DNA from: Amblyomma americanum
Lineage: Eukaryota; Arthropoda; Arachnida; Ixodida; Ixodidae
DNA: 64,000 nucleotides
Reading direction: 5' to 3'
NCBI RefSeq assembly: GCF_052857255.1
Contig: NC_135505.1
Coordinates: 60,865,149-60,929,148 of the forward strand
Shown piece after piece: positions 45,813 to 56,800 of the stretch. The notes beneath the pieces were generated by a model that was not told where the DNA came from, did no database searches, and saw only the letters and a program-made list of their open reading frames with translations. The translations under genes were made by a program, and so were the position numbers. Numbering within the stretch: position 1 is the stretch's first letter; the number at the start of each line of letters is the position of its first letter.

Positions 45813-46244
45813 TACTTCGATAGTGTCCACAGTAGAACAGGCTCTTTCAGTGGTGGTCAAGCGAATGCTGTGCAATTTTACCGAGGCTTTATATCAACTT
45901 GCTGCTGGCCAATCTCTGCCTTCTCGATCATCTCTTTTGGCGGCGACGCCTGCATCGCTCCCAAATTGAGCTGCTATAGTAGTAGTCACTCCATGTCGCC
46001 TCCTGTTGCGTGCCAAGTCCCGCCTGCCAACAACACTCCTCGGAGTGTCTCTCACGTGACGAACATATCTGTACCACGGATGTTGAAATGCGCCACCCTT
46101 CCCAGCTAGAAGCGTCGAGCTGCTTCCTCTCACCCTCGAAGTCAGCTGTTCCGCAATTAAAAACAAAGAAAGGACCCCCCCCCTCCAAAGTAATCCCACA
46201 AACTGATGTGCTGAAGGAGGCTGTTGGTGCCTCTTTCATCAGTT
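45813..46244. other. Possible upstream region of the LINE remnant
   Basis: There is no clear domain. The position just before a LINE endonuclease frame suggests a decayed ORF1, but no zinc knuckle was found. Confidence 0.35.
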
Positions 46245-48268
46245 AAAAATCATGGCAGGTCTAAATGTTCTGCAGTGCGATTGTCGCTCTGTATTTTCTT
46301 CCGTCCTAGATCTTGAAACACTTCTTCATAAACATAATCCAGATATTGTAATTTTTGCAAGAAATGTGGCTCTCTCCACTTAAATCATTTTCAATGAAAA
46401 AATTTCGCGTTTTCAGACAAAATCGCAATAACAGCAGGGGCGGTGGGTTAATAACTATGATCTCTAAAACGGGCATCAATGTCGCAGAAAGTTATGCTCC
46501 CCGACTGCGAGCTGTTGGCAGTTGAAATCTCCCTTCCACAGTGCGCCAAAGTAACTATCGCTAACGTCTACTTCCCTGTAGGTGTTCACAGGACAGACTG
46601 TTAGTATAGCTTGCTGAGCAGCGCAAGCAGCACAGTCATCGCTGGGGGTTTTAATTCGCACCACAGTTGCTAGGGTATCATTCTGACTCCTGCAGCCAGC
46701 TTCTCTGGTCATGGTATGAATGCAGTGTGCTGCTGATATTCCGGAGCAGTAACCTTCATTCGAGGAGCTTCTTGCTCATAGCTTTAATATTAGTAGCTCG
46801 TGGGGTTGGGGTATCTGCATGGTCAACAGAGGACTCGGGTACATGCTGTGACCACTCTCGAATAACCTTTACTATTCTATCCTCTCCTCTCAGAAAAGAT
46901 GGTGAAACCATGAAATTTTAAAATCGCATTTCGCACAAAAAATTAATATCTGCCTCGCTTCCCTCCATAGTTAGCTCGTCTAGCAGAAACAGCTGAGTGG
47001 GCAGTTTCCTTTGTGCAACATACTGCTCGGAGCTCTGTATTCTCCGTGTGCGCTACAGCCCCTGCCAGACAGCAGTCTCCTTAGAGGAAACGCAGCCTGG
47101 AAAGGCCTTTCCTATAATCAGAGCCAAGCTAATTAGATAAATCATTTCTCCTCGGCATCTTTCAAAACAACAGTTAAAAAAGCAAAGGAGCATTATAATC
47201 AAAATTTAAATACGTATCTCTCAAATCTCGAGAATAGGAAGGCTCTATATAGATTCATGGTGCAGAATAACAAATTTCCGGCCTACAACCACACAAAGTC
47301 AATAGCATTGCCTCCGCAGGAGCCTAAGCAAAACTTTGAACGCATCGCTCAAGGGCTGGTTTTATGTTTCCAGATGCAGAAAACGGAACCTTTACACACT
47401 CACCCTCAGCTCGGACTATTCCGAGGTCGACGTGTCGGAGCTCCTGCCAATTGTTTCCTCAATGCAGTCTGCTGCCCCGGGATCTGACGGGGGTTACTGT
47501 GGGCATGTTGAATATTTTAGCGCAAGACTTCACAACTCATCTTCTGGATATTGTAAATGCGTCATTGGAAAAATCTTGGATTCCTCAGTTGGAAGATTGC
47601 AAAAAAAATCTTGAAAAATGCGAGAATGGATTTCAATTAGAGAATATATGGCCAATTGCTTTAACCTCAAATTTTGTAAAGTTAATAGAGTAGTACACAG
47701 TTGCCTCACAAAGCATATTCATCACGTTAACGACATCAGACCTGCACAGACTGGCTTTCGTCGTGGTTGTTCCATATGGGCCGCGGATGCGGTTCTCAAG
47801 AGCCGAATTAGACTCTCAATGCGCAAGAGGGAAGTTTTGACCTTGGTGACACTTGATGTAGCTAAGGACTATGAAAGCGTGGAGCACATATTCCTTATGA
47901 ACAACCTTGCTCAGCTACAACCACCGCACTACATTTATGCCTGTATTTGTGAATTTTGTAAACGATAGATTTTTCTTCTGTACAGGCAGATCTTTATTTC
48001 TAATACCTATGTTCACTCAAGAGGTGTGGTGCAAGTATCTGTTCTGCCTACGCTGCTTTTTAACATATTGGTTCGGTACATACCTTTTCATCCTAACACT
48101 AGTTTTTGTACTTGCTCAACTATTGTTGGGCACGAAGCGTAAATTCAGTTGTAAAAATACGACTCTTCTTGAAGCGAACCTCGCAGAAATGCTCCGAAAA
48201 CTTCCGTTCCTGGCTAACACCAAACTTTCACTTGCGCCAAATGTATTGAAGCGAAAAATGCATTAAGT
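46245..48268 (+). pseudogene. Degenerate LINE (EN-RT), CR1/Jockey-like
   Basis: Near 46253 the plus strand reads MAGLNVLQCDCRSVFSSVLD then LHKHNPDIVIF, an APE endonuclease start, soon broken. RT pieces are PGSDG (47480), IALTSNFVKLIE (47655), QTGFRRGCSIW (47745), VTLDVAKDYESVEH (47845; motif A, with Asp kept) and FFCTGRS (47970). A LEANLAEMLRKL...LSLAP segment at 48170-48240 fits the region after motif C, so YADD itself was lost. The pogo-like element starts right after. It is an old fragment. Jockey versus CR1 cannot be decided by eye. Confidence 0.75.
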
Positions 48269-48270
48269 AC

Positions 48271-49850
48271 GTATTTACTCAAATCTAGGCCGACCCCGAT
48301 TCTAAGCCGACCCCCGAAGTCCAAAGCCAACAAAAAAAAATATTACCTCAAATGTAAGCCGAACAAAAATGCGAGGACAGCGTTCACAAAATGCAAACAG
48401 CATTTATTGAATCTGAACGTGCAGAACTAATTCAATGTCGTCAGCGTGTGTCCCTTGTCACTATCACCTTCAAACTGTGCACTATCTTCAGTACCGTCAA
48501 GCGCATTAGATATGCTGCACTTTTTAAAGGCACGCACAAAGTACCTGGGATGTCGTCACACGCTGCAGCTACCCAGCCCGCCAGCTGCGATAACGATGCA
48601 TGTTTGATGCGGCCCAATGCCGTTAGCATGCGGTCTTCGTCAGTCAACCTGTCAGTGTAATATTTTTGCAGATGATCCTTGAAAGGTTTGTTGATGCAGA
48701 CATCGTGGCTGAAACTGGCTGGCATTGCCGCCCGGTATGACAGCAAGGTCCGTGCTCGCTTGGGCGAGCGCAGCCTTCACGTTGTCAAATCAAGTGCCCA
48801 CAGTAAGAGTCGACGACAAGGAGCAAGTTCTTTGTCAAAAGGGCTCCTGGACACCATCGCCACACAATCTTAACCCACTCTTCCACCATCGCATCATCAT
48901 CCACCCGTTCTCATTTGCCCCCACAATGACATTTCTTGGGAAAGTTTCTCGATCAGGCAGTGTCTTCCTTTAAATATCACACAAGGAGGGAGTTTATGTC
49001 CATCAGCCGTGCAGCACAGCATCGAAGTTGCACGCTGCTTCTCGTAGCCCGTAGAGCGCACCTTCACCTCCTTGGCATCCTTTTCATTCATGGTGTACAC
49101 CACTGGCATATCAAAATACACAGCCGTCTGTTCGGTGTTGCCGATTTGCCCAAGGTTGTAGCCTGCCGCTTCTCTCTTTCGCAGCACGTAGCACTGAAAA
49201 GCTATCAGCTTTTCTTCAAAATCGCTTGGCAGCTTCGGTGTGACTGAAGTGCGACATCAGAGGCTGAAGCTGAAGCGCTTCATAAATTTCTCAAGCGAGC
49301 CCCGGCTGGCTTTGAAATCCTTTGGCTTTAGGCCTCGCTCCCTCGAAAGTTCCCTAGTTTTCGCACTTCTGTTCTCACTGGAAGAGCAGCTGCTCTCTGC
49401 GTCCGAACAAAGTCGGCCAAAACTGTCTCCACTTCGTGGTGACGGCTTCTCTTTAGTCCGCTAAATGCCATAATCATTGCGGCGCACGCAAAAAGCTGCT
49501 GTCATTGTCCCCTCCAAAGACGGATGTTTTTCTCGTCGACGCCTAAGTCCCGCCCGGCTTGAAGGTTCGACGATGCCTCTGCGGCTATTGCAACTTTTCG
49601 CTTGAAAGCGGCACTGTAGTGGCATCTCCTGCTTGGTGCCATCGCGATACCACGCCGCACACCGAGGCTGACAGGACACAGGTCAAAATGGCGACCCCGG
49701 TCCCCGATTGTGTACGGTTGGCTACTGGCACGGCTAGTAGCGGCTGCGATACTGACTTTTCTAGATAGCACTAGCTGTGAACCATATTTAGCAGTTTTAA
49801 TGAAAAACTAGCCAGCTTTTAAAATCCTCGAATCTAAGCCAACCCTAGAG
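48271..49850 (-). mobile_element. Pogo-like DNA transposon with BrkDBD-type transposase
   Basis: The left end has three copies of a motif like 'aaatctaggccgaccc' (48291, 48316 and 48345). A matching 'tcgaatctaagccaaccc' lies at 49828 in direct, not inverted, orientation, so the true right terminus is unclear. The transposase lies between on the minus strand. The element separates a LINE remnant from a gypsy remnant. Confidence 0.7.
48441..49642 (-). pseudogene. Pogo-like transposase (BrkDBD + DDE)
   Basis: The ATG at 49642 starts MAPSRRCHYSAAFKRKVAIA, then GRDLGVDEKNIRLW, which matches the Brinker-type DNA-binding domain seen in many arthropod pogo transposases. After frame breaks near 49500-49200 the DDE part reads NLGQIGNTEQTAVYFDMP (the first Asp position reads Asn-Thr-Glu, so the catalytic Asp appears lost). 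VMLC-like SMLCCTADGHKLPPCVIFK and NLLLVVDSYCGHL (48800, second Asp) follow. The C-terminal DVCINKPFKDHLQKYY (48700) and AAACDDIPG are typical. Loss of a catalytic residue plus the shifts make it inactive. Confidence 0.8.
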
Positions 49851-49879
49851 TTTGGAATATGCTTATTACACAACAAAAA

Positions 49880-50470
49880 CGTAAGTGTGAGGTACCATCT
49901 TCATAGAAGAGAGGATCTTGAAGCAGAGCTGAGTGGTGCCCTTTGTTTCAGCAAACTTGATGCCAATCGTGGGTTTTATCAGATACAATTAGACAAACAG
50001 TCGTCCAAAATCTGCACCTTCAGTACACCGTACGGGCTTAGGGAAATCAGTCAAGCACTGGATAGCCTGTCTGGTGTGAGAGTGTACATAGACAACATAT
50101 TGATCAGGGGCACAACAAAGCCCAAGCATGACAGTCATTTGAGGGCAGTCCTTAATTAAGAGAATTCACAAAGCTGGTTTCACCCTGAACAAAGAGAAAG
50201 GTCTCTCTGGTGTTCAAGAAGTCAAAATCCTTGGAGATACCACAAGGAAAGGAATTAAGAGGGATGAAAATCTGTGTTGTAAACTTTCCACAACCATCAT
50301 CCAAGCACAATGTGCAAAGGTTCTTGGGAGCAGTGAGTTCCTTCAGGAAGTACAGTCCCTGTCGGAAAAGACTACAGCCCTGCAGGGCTTAATTCGACAT
50401 AACTTCAATCTTTGAGTGGAACAACATGCCCATGGAAAACAAAAAGAGAAGTCTGTGAAACAAACTCCTA
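49880..50470 (+). pseudogene. Ty3/gypsy Pol (RT) remnant
   Basis: RT of LTR retrotransposons. The plus strand reads REDLEAELSGALCFSKLDAN, GFYQIQLDKQSSKICTFSTP and YGLRE. It then jumps to SGVRVYIDNILIRGTTKPKH, a decayed YVDDILI catalytic motif (Asp-Asp to Asp-Asn), without the expected PFG segment. AGFTLNKEKG, VKILGDTTRKGI and QRFLGAVSSFRKYSP (50310) are typical of the gypsy thumb. No LTR of its own was found. The TRIM lies about 250 bp further on. Confidence 0.85.
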
Positions 50471-50713
50471 TACTCCAATTCATACATAGCAGGCAATGCT
50501 GCCAAACCTAGCGTGCCTGTTCACGCAGGGTATGTCCGCACCAAAAAAGTTGTTCGCCACACAAGTAAACTGAACACAAGCATAGTTCGTTGCGACAAAC
50601 CTTAAGTGCCGTGACTGGTGCCTCCTGGACACTGTTTTACTTCTTGTCACAATTTTGCCCTGCCATTCATCCAGTCCTGCAGCAGGTTTGAACAGTACAG
50701 TTGGGGTTGATAT

Positions 50714-50838
50714 TGTTACGAGGTGGCAAGCCAAGGAAGGCATGACATGATGACAGAATGAAGATATGATTTAATCGCTCAGGGCCTAGCGCGAGCACTC
50801 CGTCCCGCGCCACTGCCCTCTTCTTCGTCTTCATAACA
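50714..50838 (-). repeat. TRIM LTR (3' LTR in element orientation)
   Basis: It differs from the other LTR by apparently a single substitution near 50775 (cgctcag versus ggctcag), so insertion is recent. On the minus strand it has an ATTAAA polyadenylation-type signal in the middle. Confidence 0.9.
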
Positions 50839-51289
50839 TGACCCCGGTCTTCCGAGCGATCGTCCCTATCGACTGCTTGAATTACGAATGATGAGGTGAC
50901 GATGAGCATGGCCAGAAAGGATAGAAGAAGATGAAAGGCTTGCCACTAAGATGAAGGAGATGATCTGGTGGGCGGTTGCCCCTGGAGCATCGGGTTCAGC
51001 GGTCGGTCGCCCACAGCCGAAGGTCAAGGGTTGAGGGATCGCCGCACAGTCTGGGCGGAATTGCCGTCTTGGTTCGGGTAGTAGTCGGGTCATCGTACGT
51101 CAGGTCCTGGTCGTCGTGTCTTGTGGTCGGTGCTGGGGACGGGGCGAGGGAAAGCGGCTGGTCGGTTCGAGCTGGGGAATGGGCTGGGCGGCGGAGCGCA
51201 GGTCCCCTCGGCCGACGACGAAGGCGAGCAGAAGGCGGAGATGCTCCAGGGGCTAGGATGACGATGAGTACCCAGCACCTCACACCAAA

Positions 51290-51414
51290 TGTTACGAGGT
51301 GGCAAGCCAAGGAAGGCATGACATGATGACAGAATGAAGATATGATTTAATGGCTCAGGGCCTAGCGCGAGCACTCCGTCCCGCGCCACTGCCCTCTTCT
51401 TCGTCTTCATAACA
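51290..51414 (-). repeat. TRIM LTR (5' LTR in element orientation)
   Basis: It is nearly identical to 50714-50838, with TG...CA ends on both strands. Confidence 0.9.
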
Positions 51415-51418
51415 ATAT

Positions 51419-53450
51419 GTTGCTCTTTTTTGTACTTTGCACTCGAAGGAGAGGGTAAAAGAATAAATTAAGCGCATCGGAAGGAACGATTCTAGCCTAC
51501 ATCCCGTATGAACAAAGGTCTCCAAACGAAATGGCACTTTAAAGCCAAACTGTTGCACTGTATAAGGAGAATAAGAATATGGCAGCTTCAGTATGGCTTT
51601 ATGGAAACATGTCAAATGGTATAACTACCTAAAAACCTTTTCTCTTCACGTTTGTGACCCTAACTACAACCACAGTTCAACAAAGATCTCTCTAGCTCAC
51701 CTTGAATACACTGTGCTCACCCAGACAGATCCAGCCATCTCATCAAAAAAAAAAATCCTAATCTCATCTGCCATATAGGCATAAAACTGGGACGTGTAAA
51801 TATAGAAATTTATGAAAACGAATTAAAACCAATGTGAAGAAAAAATGCCCACGAATATTACATTGAATATCTCATACCTGTTTAGTACAAAAAATTTCAG
51901 AAAAATATCAATGGGTGAATGCCTTTATTATTTTCAAAACAAAAGTATGGACTTTAGAACCCAAGTAAACAAAGTTGTACTTACATAGGACCATGCAAAA
52001 AAACATGACGTGCAAAGAAGTGTGCACTTCTTGACTAGGCAGCCTAACAGTAACGCGAGATGTGGTCATGCAAAATAAGTGAAATATTGAAATCCATGAA
52101 CTGACACATAAGTGGCCACTAATAGCATGACGGTAGTAAGATCTTCATAACCCGTATGTCAAGAGACCAGAAGAAATGCACGAATAATCAGGTCAACACA
52201 TCAACAAAGCGGACGTAAATGAGAGGAACCCACATTGGCATCAAAAAGATGACACTGCATGAAAAAAAAAGATATGACCCGTGACAACCCAATGGGACTG
52301 AAATTCCCTTGGATGTCCACAGGTCATCTAAGAGAGTTTCAGTGCCTATTGGCAAGCCAGTTTTCTACAGCTGCCATTGCCATGGGCTAGCAGCAAAGCT
52401 CAGAAACCAAAACAACATGTTTAGTCTAGTTCTTGACCTAGAAACAAGGGCCCTTCAATCATTGGCACCATGCCTTCAGCTACGGGTGTGTCAGAGGTGC
52501 ATGGAATATAATGCACCACTCAATAGGTGGCATTTGTACGCTATAGCTTGCCAATCCCACCTCAACTCACCTTACCCCCTGCCTTATTTCGAGAACTCAA
52601 TGCGAAAGTCAAGAAATGGGCCTTCCCGCATAGCTATGTTTACCAATAGATGGCGGACCTCAAGCCAGATGTGTTGTAAAAGGTAACAGGATGAGTGCCA
52701 TGGTGTTGGCATTAAGCATGCCTGTCAGCATTGCCTTGATCAATCAATAGAAAGCCTTCCAGGCCTTGTAAGCAGTTCCATGATTCACAGCAAAAATAGC
52801 AACAATAGACTGCTGAACTGCAGAGAACCACACTAGACAAACTAATGCCAGCCTCTGCACATGCAACCAAGCAACAAACTATGATGCACTGTGCACCTCA
52901 ACGCATTGCTGTGATGTTAGCATACAGCATTGCACGTCCACTCCGAAACTGTGCCCGCACTCATGTCTCGTCTACTTGCCGACTTCAAACCAATGGTCAA
53001 ACCTGTCCCAGAATGTGGCGTTGCATACATGCTGACAAAGCTACAGTGCCAGCATTGTGCATTATTAAACCACAGTATATCTCACATGCAACTACCACGG
53101 TAGTTCAAAGCTGACAGCAAGATCCCTCTCCTGTGGTTCTGCTGTGTAAGGGATGTGGTGGTATATGTGTGAGCACTCACTCAACATCACCCACACTGAT
53201 GAAGCCTTTCAAAGTTGTGGGGTGTACGCTGAAAAAAGTCACTCGTGCACTGTGCAGTAGGAAGCAATTTCTCTTGTGTCCATGAAGTTAAAAAAACAAA
53301 TGGGACCCCATAAGTGCGAACCATGACCTTAATGCCGTTGCTTACCAGCCCTTTCTCTTATCCAGAGATCATGAGCCAGCAGAACTTGAAAGTACCTTAT
53401 TTCCTTGTTATGCACTCAAACAGAAGGCATTGTGTGTACAGAGTTGACTC
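51419..53450. other. AT-rich non-coding stretch
   Basis: No domain, paired repeats or RNA gene was recognised. The plus-strand frame at 52309 (125 codons) has no motif. It may be intergenic or part of a long transcript downstream of the zinc-finger gene. Confidence 0.45.
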
Positions 53451-53451
53451 A

Positions 53452-53706
53452 GTAACTAGTTTAGTTTACTGTATATGGGTTTAACGTCCCGAAGCAACTC
53501 CCGAGGTTTAACGTCCCGAGGCATGACGTAGAGAAGGGCTCCAGAAATTATGACCACCTGAGTTCTTTCACATGCACTGACATTGCACAGCACAGGGGCT
53601 TCTAGAGTTATGCCCCCATTGAAATTCGACCCCCATGGCCGGGATCGAACCAAACTATCGCGTCATTAGCTGAGCACCATAACCACTGAGCCACCGCGGT
53701 GGCATC
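53452..53706 (-). mobile_element. tRNA-derived SINE (Ruka-like)
   Basis: The minus strand begins 'gccaccgcggtggctcagtg', with an A-box-like GGTGGCTCAGTGG, and has a B-box GGTTCGATCCC about 45 bp later. These are followed by the core 'ctcaggtggtcataatttct' and a tail with GGGACGTTAAAC. The tail unit is duplicated ('gtttaacgtcccgaggca' preceded by 'gtttaacgtcccgaagca' on the plus strand). I recall this organisation from tick SINEs. The tRNA-like head is not a functional tRNA gene. Confidence 0.85.
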
Positions 53707-55772
53707 GTAACTGCGGTGTGCTTTGTAATCATTCTTTGAGTACACAAGGTAAACATTTTTTGAGTACACAACAGAACTCGTATATGCCGAAAGTTTACTA
53801 ATCTGAAAACATTAAAATATTCTGCAATATAAAAGGTTCATTTCAACCCGAAATCACAAACATCCTTTTATTAGCGGAAATATTTTTCTCAACACCAGCT
53901 TTCAAGCTTTCCTACAATGTAGGATACTAGGCAGATTCAAAACCTGTCAAACATTTGACATCGACTCTAATATCGCATTTCTCATCACACATGTTGGTTT
54001 CCTTACGACAATGGACAGAAATTAAGCTTTTATTGCAGAATTACAATGTATTCGATGGGGTTAAGGTTCAAAACTGGCGTTTAGAAAGAACTGTCCAATC
54101 TTTGTAACCACATAAAACGCAAAAAGGTGCACAAACTCAACACAACCCTTGCACAGGAAAAGTTTAGACCCTCTTGAACCTACGCTAGCAGGCACAAGTT
54201 TTAGCTAAAAAAACTTTCACAGTTACTCCACACTGTGTCCTGCATGTAGGTCGTGAGGCATATATATGTTAACTGTGTGTGAGCTTCAAAACATGCTAGT
54301 GCAAAGCTTGGGGAAGACTGCACAAAGTGCAAAAGAGAAGAACGGGGGTTATTCATTTTAAATTCACCTAAAAGGTCGCTCATCGAACTTTATAAGAATA
54401 AATGCATGCAACAGCATTTAAATGCGCAATGGTTGGGAAAATGAGAAGTTTGAACTTCTCTACAAAGCAACCAACAAAACAACCACTAGTTGTTGTGCTA
54501 TTGGTAATGTAATGTTATCAGACAGAATAGCTCTGTTACGGGGAACAGCACTGAGTGCTGAAGAGAGTCATGACAGCAATTCTTTGCTGGATGCAAGGCA
54601 TGATGATGTGTAAGGATGCTCGAAGTATAGCACTAAAAAAAAGAGAGAAGTAACTTTTTTGAAAACTAACGAACTGCATCGCTTTGAATTTTAATGAAAC
54701 ATATGTCAAGTAAACAAGCATTACAAACAGCCAGAATATATTCAACATTTTGTAATAGAAAATGGAAAAATACTAATGTGCACTAGGCAATTTCACACAA
54801 CTGACCTAAATTATGAGCTTTATATCAAATTAAAAGATTACAATATTTTTGAAGGCACTAATCAAAGTATTTTTGTTTCAGCAGCCACGGCCCTTGTGGC
54901 TGGTATCATGAACACCTTATGTAAATAAAGAAGACTTTTTCAAGTACCACCAACATAACAAAGAAGCTAGCACAATGCAAAATGGTCACAAACAGCTGGT
55001 ATTCTAACAGAAGAAAAAGATTAAAGACTGTGAAGAAACAATGCTTCACAAATATTGTACCATTTATAAGGAACAGAGAGAGTGCACTGAGGAATGGCGA
55101 TGCAGATGTTAGTGAATTCTTGTGTCGTCTTTCATTCCAAAAAACACAGAACTCTTCAAGCCAGCAAACCAACGCAGGACATCATTTTGAGGCTGAATAC
55201 CTAATTGTCCTCTCTCATTCCTGCCACTAACACTACTTTATAAACAGATTTTCACAGCAGCAGGTTTTCCTTTGTTGTCATACAAACAGTAATTTGTTCA
55301 GTGATATTAATGAGTGAACTTATAATTAAGCTGGCAAAAATTATCACGCACAGGCTTCAAGACTAAAGAAATTGTGTGACCTTTCACACACCAAAGTCTC
55401 TTCCCTGAGGTAGGGTGACAACTAGCACCAGTAAATAATATTGAGTACGTTTTTGAAAGTCACTCTCCAAGAGAACGCGATGCCATCTACGTATGATTGC
55501 GATTTTATTTCCATTGATGCAAGTTTATGAGCACAGCAGATTCACTCTCCGTGTTCAGGAAAGACTTGGAGCTGCAGCGTGGGTGTTGTGCAAGGGCACA
55601 AAAAATGTCATTTTCTGAGAAGTTTGTCACAATAAACAAAACTTGCTAATGTAATTAATGATGAAGGTTAGCTACTAGCACTTTTCATGGGGTATTCAGC
55701 TAGAATCTTGTTAGGTTGCACACAAACTGGTAGTCAGCAAAGCACACATACCAGGGGCATCACGGACCACTG
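53707..55772. other. AT-rich stretch downstream of the zinc-finger gene
   Basis: It probably contains the 3' UTR of the minus-strand gene: an AATAAA-type signal on the minus strand lies near 55504-55510 (plus 'attttattt'). No other feature was recognised. Numerous short AT-rich frames are not convincing. Confidence 0.4.
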
Positions 55773-56518
55773 CTATTCTTTGTGCATTGTGTCTTTGTGG
55801 TGTTTCAAATTTTTCCCCTGGGTGAATGCCTTTTGGCACAAGTCACATTGGTAGGGCTTTGCACCCTTATGGGATCTCTCATGCCTCAGAAGGTGTGAAC
55901 TAGTTGTAAAGACCATGGGGCACAGCTGACACTGAAACGGCTTTTCACCAGTGTGGGTACGGATGTGTACCACCAGGTGGTGCCTCAGTGCAAAGCTGCT
56001 GCCGCACTGGTTACAACGGTAAGGACGCTCGCCTGTGTGTGTGCGCTGATGTCGCACCAGGTTTATCTGGTCTGCAAAGGTGTTACCACAGTGGCCACAA
56101 TGGAAAGGACGTTCACCAGTGTGAATGCGCTTGTGTCTCTTCAGAACAGCCAAATGTGTAAAGCTGCATCCACAGCGGTCACAAAAGTAAGGACGCTCGC
56201 CTGTGTGAATGCGCTGGTGTTGGTTTAGGGTGGCCCTTTGTGCAAAGCTGCTTCCACAGTCGTTACAATGGTATGGGCGGTCACCGGTATGAACTCGGAG
56301 ATGCACCACTAGCTCTGATCTTCTTTTGAATGCCTTGCTGCAGTCCGTGCATACATGCAGCTTATTTCCTGTGGGTTTACCCCGGTGGTTATCCATGCCG
56401 GAAGGAGTAGACTCCATGCAGTGGCTCACAGGGAGCCTTTCACTGGTTGAATCTTGCACAGGAGGTGTGCCATGGGTGCTCTGTGTGACAACTGAACCTG
56501 TGTTGTACAAGCAGAGTA
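55773..56518 (-). CDS. C2H2 zinc-finger protein, terminal exon
   Basis: This encodes seven tandem C2H2 fingers, starting at residues about 145, 173, 201, 229, 257, 285 and 313 of the 336-codon open frame (which begins at 56783). Fingers 1-6 are separated by TGERPY-type linkers. The last linker is KGAKPY and the last finger ends in KDTMH. Such proteins are usually nuclear DNA-binding regulators. There is no KRAB, BTB or ZAD domain in the visible part. The exon start is placed at 56518 because the minus strand shows a poly-T tract and 'ccaag' just before it. The residues upstream of VLCLYNTG (56783-56519) are hydrophobic and cysteine-rich and are probably partly intronic. This is the only gene here that looks like host sequence. 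Confidence 0.85.
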
Positions 56519-56620
56519 CTTGGAAAAAAAAATGCCAGAAACAACAATTCACAGTTGACTTGGAGTTAGGAAGAAAAGCTGAATGTGGGGGGGCACACAT
56601 CAAAAGCTGTGGATGCTTAC
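56519..56620 (-). other. Candidate 102 nt intron of the zinc-finger gene
   Basis: On the minus strand the donor reads 'tttag|gtaagc' (56620) and the acceptor 'tttttccaag|tact' (56519), with a T-rich tract in front. The length is a multiple of three and the frame continues (KTL then VLCLYNTG) whether or not it is removed, so both forms would be translatable. Confidence 0.5.
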
Positions 56621-56663
56621 CTAAAGTTTTATTCAACAGATCGGCCCTAACGAGAACTCGGGT

Positions 56664-56800
56664 CTGAAACAAGATGTCTCGGCAGTCAATACTGCACGCA
56701 GGCAAAAAAACATTTAGGCTGCAAGAAATGTTATCCCTGCCAAAAAATAGGGCAGCCTTTGGATTCATCCGAAGTTGCTGCATTTGATCTTTGCACTTAC
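56664..56800 (-). other. Candidate 137 nt intron of the zinc-finger gene
   Basis: The donor 'agtaat|gtaagt' at 56800 is close to consensus and the acceptor 'cttgtttcag|accc' ends at 56664. Splicing both introns leaves a 43 nt exon (56621-56663) that reads in frame with the fingers and with SPPDWTLDSIGRDPSN upstream. If correct, the ATG at 56783 is intronic and the real start lies further upstream. Confidence 0.4.

Larger units (their letters stand above)
50714..51414 (-). mobile_element. TRIM: 701 bp non-autonomous LTR element
   Basis: Two 125 bp direct repeats (50714-50838 and 51290-51414) begin TGTTACG and end ATAACA on the plus strand. They are flanked by the 4 bp duplication ATAT (50710-50713 and 51415-51418). 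On the minus strand the LTR is followed after two bases by TGGTGTGAGGTGCTGG, a TGG-starting primer-binding-site candidate. The opposite end has a purine-rich GGAAGACCGGGG before the 3' LTR, so transcription is likely on the minus strand. The 451 bp interior encodes no gag or pol, and its short ORFs are Pro/Arg-rich. Confidence 0.9.

Noticed and set aside
49815..49850. Right terminal inverted repeat of the 48-50 kb pogo-like element
   Set aside because: The motif matching the left end is in direct, not inverted, orientation, so I do not define the right terminus from it.
50996..51319. Pro/Arg-rich ORF inside the TRIM as a gag-like gene
   Set aside because: There is no zinc knuckle or capsid-like motif, the frame crosses into the LTR, and such elements are normally non-coding.
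53640..53706. tRNA-like sequence with A and B boxes
   Set aside because: It is the head of a SINE: the tRNA-like part is followed by the SINE core and tail and lacks a clean cloverleaf.
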